Assembly: GCA_039034015.1 (NCBI GenBank)
Contig: JBCCBM010000001.1
Coordinates: 186,001 to 250,000 of the forward strand
DNA: 64,000 bases
Source of the DNA: Acuticoccus sp039034015
GTDB lineage: Bacteria; Pseudomonadota; Alphaproteobacteria; Rhizobiales; Amorphaceae
Direction: 5' to 3'
The notes beneath the pieces are model-generated. The model saw nothing but the letters and a program-made list of their open reading frames with translations, was not told where the DNA came from and did not search any database. A program made the translations under genes and the position numbers. Positions 61,432-64,000 of the stretch are shown in pieces (position 1 is the stretch's first letter; every line of letters starts with the position of its first letter).

Positions 61432-62489
61432 GGTGCATCGTCCGCCCGGCCGGCCGGGTCCTCGATGGCGCGCACGCCGACCCGCGTGAGGCGGACCCCC
61501 AGGCGATCGTCAAGCTGGACGAGGTCGCCCTCGGCAATGGCGGTGCCGTTGGCGCGCACGGTCACCGGGACGCCCTCCGCGGTGACCGCCTCCAGGGGCA
61601 GGACCGCCCCTTCGCTCAGCGTTTCCACGGCGGAGAGGGGGAGGGCGATCTCTCCAAGGTGGAATTCCAGGCGCACGGGAAGATCGTGCAGGCTGGCCGG
61701 CGCGGGGCTGCCCTCGCCTTGCGGATCGTCCATGCGCAAAACTCCTATGGTCCAGCCGGCCTCGGTGCGGGTGAGGGGGCGCACGCGGCCGGCAATGGTC
61801 ATCGCGATCGCGTCTTTGCGCGCCCCGGGCGGGGCAATGAGGATGTCCCCGGGTGAAAGGGCCTGCGCCTCGCCCGTTGTGACGTTGAGGGTGCCGAGGG
61901 AGAGGCGTGCGCGCACAGGGATCGCGGCGGCAAGCTGCGGATGCCGCGCGAGGGCGGCAAGCTCCCGCGCGCCAAGGGTTGCCAAAATGGCGGAGGGCGC
62001 GCCGGCGATGAGGAGGGTGGCTGGTGCGCTGAAGGCGCCTTCGATCGTGACGCGAAACGCGACGTCGTGGGGCGTTTCATCCGCGCCGTTCACAAGGTCC
62101 ACCGAGAGCGCGTCGCCGAGCCCGCCAGGGAGGACGCTGGTGAGCGCGGTGAAGATGGCCCGGCACACCGCGTCGCGAAGGGCTGTGGGCAGCGTGTTAA
62201 TCTCAGCGGCGTCGAAGGTTTCGCCAAAGAGGTCGGCCACGGGAAAGCTTGTGATTGCGGCGCGGAGGGGCGCGATTTGCCCGCGCGACACGCGCGCCTG
62301 TGTGGCCGCGCCGGGAAGGGCGGCAAAGCCAAATGTTACGGTGAGGGCGCCAAAGCCGATGGGCGTCTCTTGGTGGGAGAGGAGCGCGTTCCATGTGGGC
62401 GCTTCGCCGGCGCGAAGGGCAAGGCGCGGCGGCATTGGCGCGGCGTCGTCGGCTGCCGGCGCCATGGGCTGTTGGTCGCGCGTCAGCAT
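61428..62489 (-). CDS. sctQ: Type III secretion cytosolic sorting-platform protein SctQ (YscQ family)
   Basis: 353 residues. The divergent N-terminal half is followed by two SpoA/FliN-like domains: one near 210-270 (RLSLGTLNVTTGEAQALSPGDILI) and the last near 285-345 (LPVRLEFHLGEIALPLSAVETLSEGAVLPLEAVTAEGVPVTVRANGTAIAEGDLVQLDDRLGVRL). An internal start that would give a separate C-terminal SctQ fragment, as in YscQ-C, was not identified with confidence. It overlaps sctP by seven bases. Confidence 0.88.
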   Translation of the reverse strand: MLTRDQQPMAPAADDAAPMPPRLALRAGEAPTWNALLSHQETPIGFGALTVTFGFAALPGAATQARVSRGQIAPLRAAITSFPVADLFGETFDAAEINTLPTALRDAVCRAIFTALTSVLPGGLGDALSVDLVNGADETPHDVAFRVTIEGAFSAPATLLIAGAPSAILATLGARELAALARHPQLAAAIPVRARLSLGTLNVTTGEAQALSPGDILIAPPGARKDAIAMTIAGRVRPLTRTEAGWTIGVLRMDDPQGEGSPAPASLHDLPVRLEFHLGEIALPLSAVETLSEGAVLPLEAVTAEGVPVTVRANGTAIAEGDLVQLDDRLGVRLTRVGVRAIEDPAGRADDAP

Positions 62490-63109
62490 CGGCGGGCGAA
62501 AATGTCGGCAATTGTGGGGGGCGCGGCGGGCTGATCGGTGGCGCTCTGCCCGCGTTCGATCCGGATGATGCGTTGCGGGAAGCGGTTGGCAAGGCTTGCA
62601 GCAAGGGCTTGGGCGCTGGCCGTGAGCGCTTGATCGTTGACGCCCACCGGGGCGGCCAACTGCACGGAAAGTTCTGCGCCCCTTAGGGTGACGGTGACGC
62701 CTGAGAGGCCAAGCTTTGCGCCATTGAGCGCGAGGCGCACCTCCACGCCGCCGCCGAGTGCGCGGGCCGAAACGCGCAGCGCCACATCCAATTCGGCCTC
62801 GATGCGCAGGGCCAGCGCTTCCAGCGCTGCGACGCGGTCGGCCGGCGGGGGCGCTGCCACGGCGGGGGTTTGCGCGGCGCTTGCGGTGGGCAGGATGAGC
62901 GCAAGGGCCGCGCCTTCGCCGGGGTGCGGCAGGTCTTGCGGGGGCGCGGCGGTGCCCTTTGCGATGGCGGCGCGGAAGGCCTCGCGCTCGGCGCTGGCGT
63001 TGCGGTGCTCGCGCCCGCCTGCGCCGGCGCCGATGCCGTCCTTGTCCATCGCCTGGCGCTCGCCGGTGTCATTGCGGCCGGGTGGGGGTGGGCCGTCGCT
63101 GTGGCGCAT
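62483..63109 (-). CDS. sctP: Type III secretion needle-length/specificity protein SctP
   Basis: 208 residues from the ATG at 63109 (TGATG with the sctO stop). The N-terminal half is low-complexity and Ala/Pro/Gly-rich. The C-terminal half (AELDVALRVSARALGGGVEVRLALNGAKLGLSGVTVTLRGAELSVQL...) has the alternating strand pattern of the type III specificity-switch domain (FliK/YscP/HpaP). Assignment relies largely on position between sctO and sctQ. It is short for a needle ruler. Confidence 0.7.
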   Translation of the reverse strand: MRHSDGPPPPGRNDTGERQAMDKDGIGAGAGGREHRNASAEREAFRAAIAKGTAAPPQDLPHPGEGAALALILPTASAAQTPAVAAPPPADRVAALEALALRIEAELDVALRVSARALGGGVEVRLALNGAKLGLSGVTVTLRGAELSVQLAAPVGVNDQALTASAQALAASLANRFPQRIIRIERGQSATDQPAAPPTIADIFARRC

Positions 63110-63606
63110 CAGGAGGCGACCGTGAGCGGCGAACGGGGCGCGGTGAAGAGGTCCTCCACCTCGATCTCTTGGCGCGCCTCCGCCTCGGTTTCGGCAGCGT
63201 TCGCCATGTCGGTGAGGAGCCCCGCGAACTTTTCGCGGTTGCGCTGGGCAAGGCGGTGGGCGCTTGCCGCGGCGGTGAGGGCTTGCCGGCGCGTTTCCAC
63301 CACATGGGCGGCCCGGTCGCACCGGTCGACGAGGAGAAGATGCGCGCGCTCCAAGGCGCTTGCCTCTTCGCGCACGGAGGAGAGCGCCTCCTGGTCGACG
63401 ATGGTGCCGATGATTGCGCCATAGACGGCGGCGATCCGCTTTGGGAGGCTGGCCGCGCTCTCGCTCACCTCGCGCTGGAGGGTGGCGTGGCGCTCCTCGG
63501 CCGTGGTGAGCGCCCGCCGCGCCGCTTGCAGGCCGTCAAGCGCCTTCTCCTCGCGGAGACCTTTGACTTTGGTGAGAACGGTGAATTGGCGCAGACGCTC
63601 GTCCAT
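63109..63606 (-). CDS. sctO: Type III secretion stalk protein SctO (YscO/FliJ family)
   Basis: 165 residues from the ATG at 63606. Almost entirely alpha-helical coiled coil (KVKGLREEKALDGLQAARRALTTAEERHATLQREV ... ALERAHLLLVDRCDRAAHVVETRRQALTAAASAHRLAQRNREKFAGLL), as expected for the stalk that rotates inside the SctN hexamer. Position directly after sctN fixes the identity. Confidence 0.85.
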   Translation of the reverse strand: MDERLRQFTVLTKVKGLREEKALDGLQAARRALTTAEERHATLQREVSESAASLPKRIAAVYGAIIGTIVDQEALSSVREEASALERAHLLLVDRCDRAAHVVETRRQALTAAASAHRLAQRNREKFAGLLTDMANAAETEAEARQEIEVEDLFTAPRSPLTVAS

Positions 63607-63610
63607 CCCG

Positions 63611-64000
63611 CTACCTCGCCGCTTGGGACAACAGGGTGAGCGTGTCCTCATAAGGGGTCCGCTCATCGGTGCGCTGGCGCAGGAAGGCGCGGATCTCGTC
63701 CATCTTTGCGATGGCGCGGTCGGCGCGGGGGTCGCTGCCCTTTTGGTATTCGCCGATTTTGACCAGAAGCTCGACGTCCTGGTAGGCGGCGAGGAGCTCG
63801 TTGAGCGTGCCGGCGGCCTCCTGCTGTGCGGGCGCGGTCACCTTGCCCATGACGCGCGATTTGGACGCCAGGACATCGATGGCGGGAAAGTGGTTTTCCC
63901 GCGCGAGTTTGGCCGACAAGATGATGTGCCCGTCGAGGATGGAGCGGGTTTCGTCGGCGACGGGCTCGTTCATGTCGTCGCCCTCCACAAGCACGGTGTA
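63611..64000 (-). CDS. sctN: Type III secretion ATPase SctN (C-terminal part; gene continues beyond the window)
   Basis: About 129 codons are present, open at the right edge. YTVLVEGDDMNEPVADETRSILDGHIILSAKLARENHFPAIDVLASKSRVM is the conserved block of SctN/FliI ATPases including the arginine-finger region. The C-terminal helical domain DVELLVKIGEYQKGSDPRADRAIAKMDEIRAFLRQRTDE follows. Walker motifs lie outside the window. Confidence 0.95.
   Translation of the reverse strand, partial: YTVLVEGDDMNEPVADETRSILDGHIILSAKLARENHFPAIDVLASKSRVMGKVTAPAQQEAAGTLNELLAAYQDVELLVKIGEYQKGSDPRADRAIAKMDEIRAFLRQRTDERTPYEDTLTLLSQAAR

Overview
The window is high-GC DNA with almost all third codon positions G or C. 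It looks like a chromosomal segment of a metabolically versatile alphaproteobacterium, probably Hyphomicrobiales or a relative, possibly marine. The main clues are the stacked ABC and TRAP uptake operons, the DgcN/DgcA pair, BKACE and DUF1028 genes, a RIME-like double-palindrome intergenic element, and many co-translational ATGA/TGATG junctions. The taxonomy is inference; there is no rRNA or tRNA gene to anchor it.

Layout. 1-159 is the end of an M20 peptidase. 160-2423 is a low-GC accessory insert with one PD-(D/E)XK-like nuclease gene, which abuts a C-terminally shortened pdeM; lhr (ligase-associated helicase) lies upstream of pdeM. 5764-9054 encodes an exceptional 1,096-residue membrane-anchored coiled coil. 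From 20242 down to 9614 (minus strand) runs a nearly seamless operon: Liv-type ABC transporter, class-III aminotransferase, BKACE enzyme, histone-deacetylase-like amidohydrolase, DgcA and DgcN. From 29135 down to 20380 a second operon holds a FadR-type regulator, a dipeptide-type ABC transporter, gamma-glutamyltransferase and a DUF1028 protein. Divergent from it (29441-35712) are a PotD/B/C/A-like transporter, a nucleoside hydrolase and adenine deaminase, suggesting uptake and salvage of a purine compound. Next come an M20 amidohydrolase, a RIME-like repeat, a phosphoribosyltransferase, and a hexuronate/mannonate module (uxuB, uxuA, GntR regulator, TRAP transporter).

44109-46126 is a two-gene RNA-repair cassette (RNA ligase plus HD/polynucleotide-kinase-like fusion). 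46105-50460 is a graveyard: a RraA-like gene still looks intact, but the ABC transporter genes, a sugar-oxidoreductase-like gene and a GntR gene around it are frameshifted or truncated. One frameshift is explained exactly by a 3 x 16-bp tandem expansion.

50487-64000 is a type III secretion locus. sctN-O-P-Q-R-S-T-U run on the minus strand in the same order as Yersinia yscNOPQRSTU. Between them and an ECF sigma factor plus a SARP-like/hydrolase fusion regulator lie a divergent effector region: a class-I-like chaperone followed by a Hanks-type kinase with a polyproline tail on one side, and on the other a large protein with a different kinase-like core (Gly-rich loop, Lys, D-x-H-x-x-N, Asp). 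These two putative translocated kinases are the most interesting content of the window. Every function here is read from motifs and context, not from database searches.
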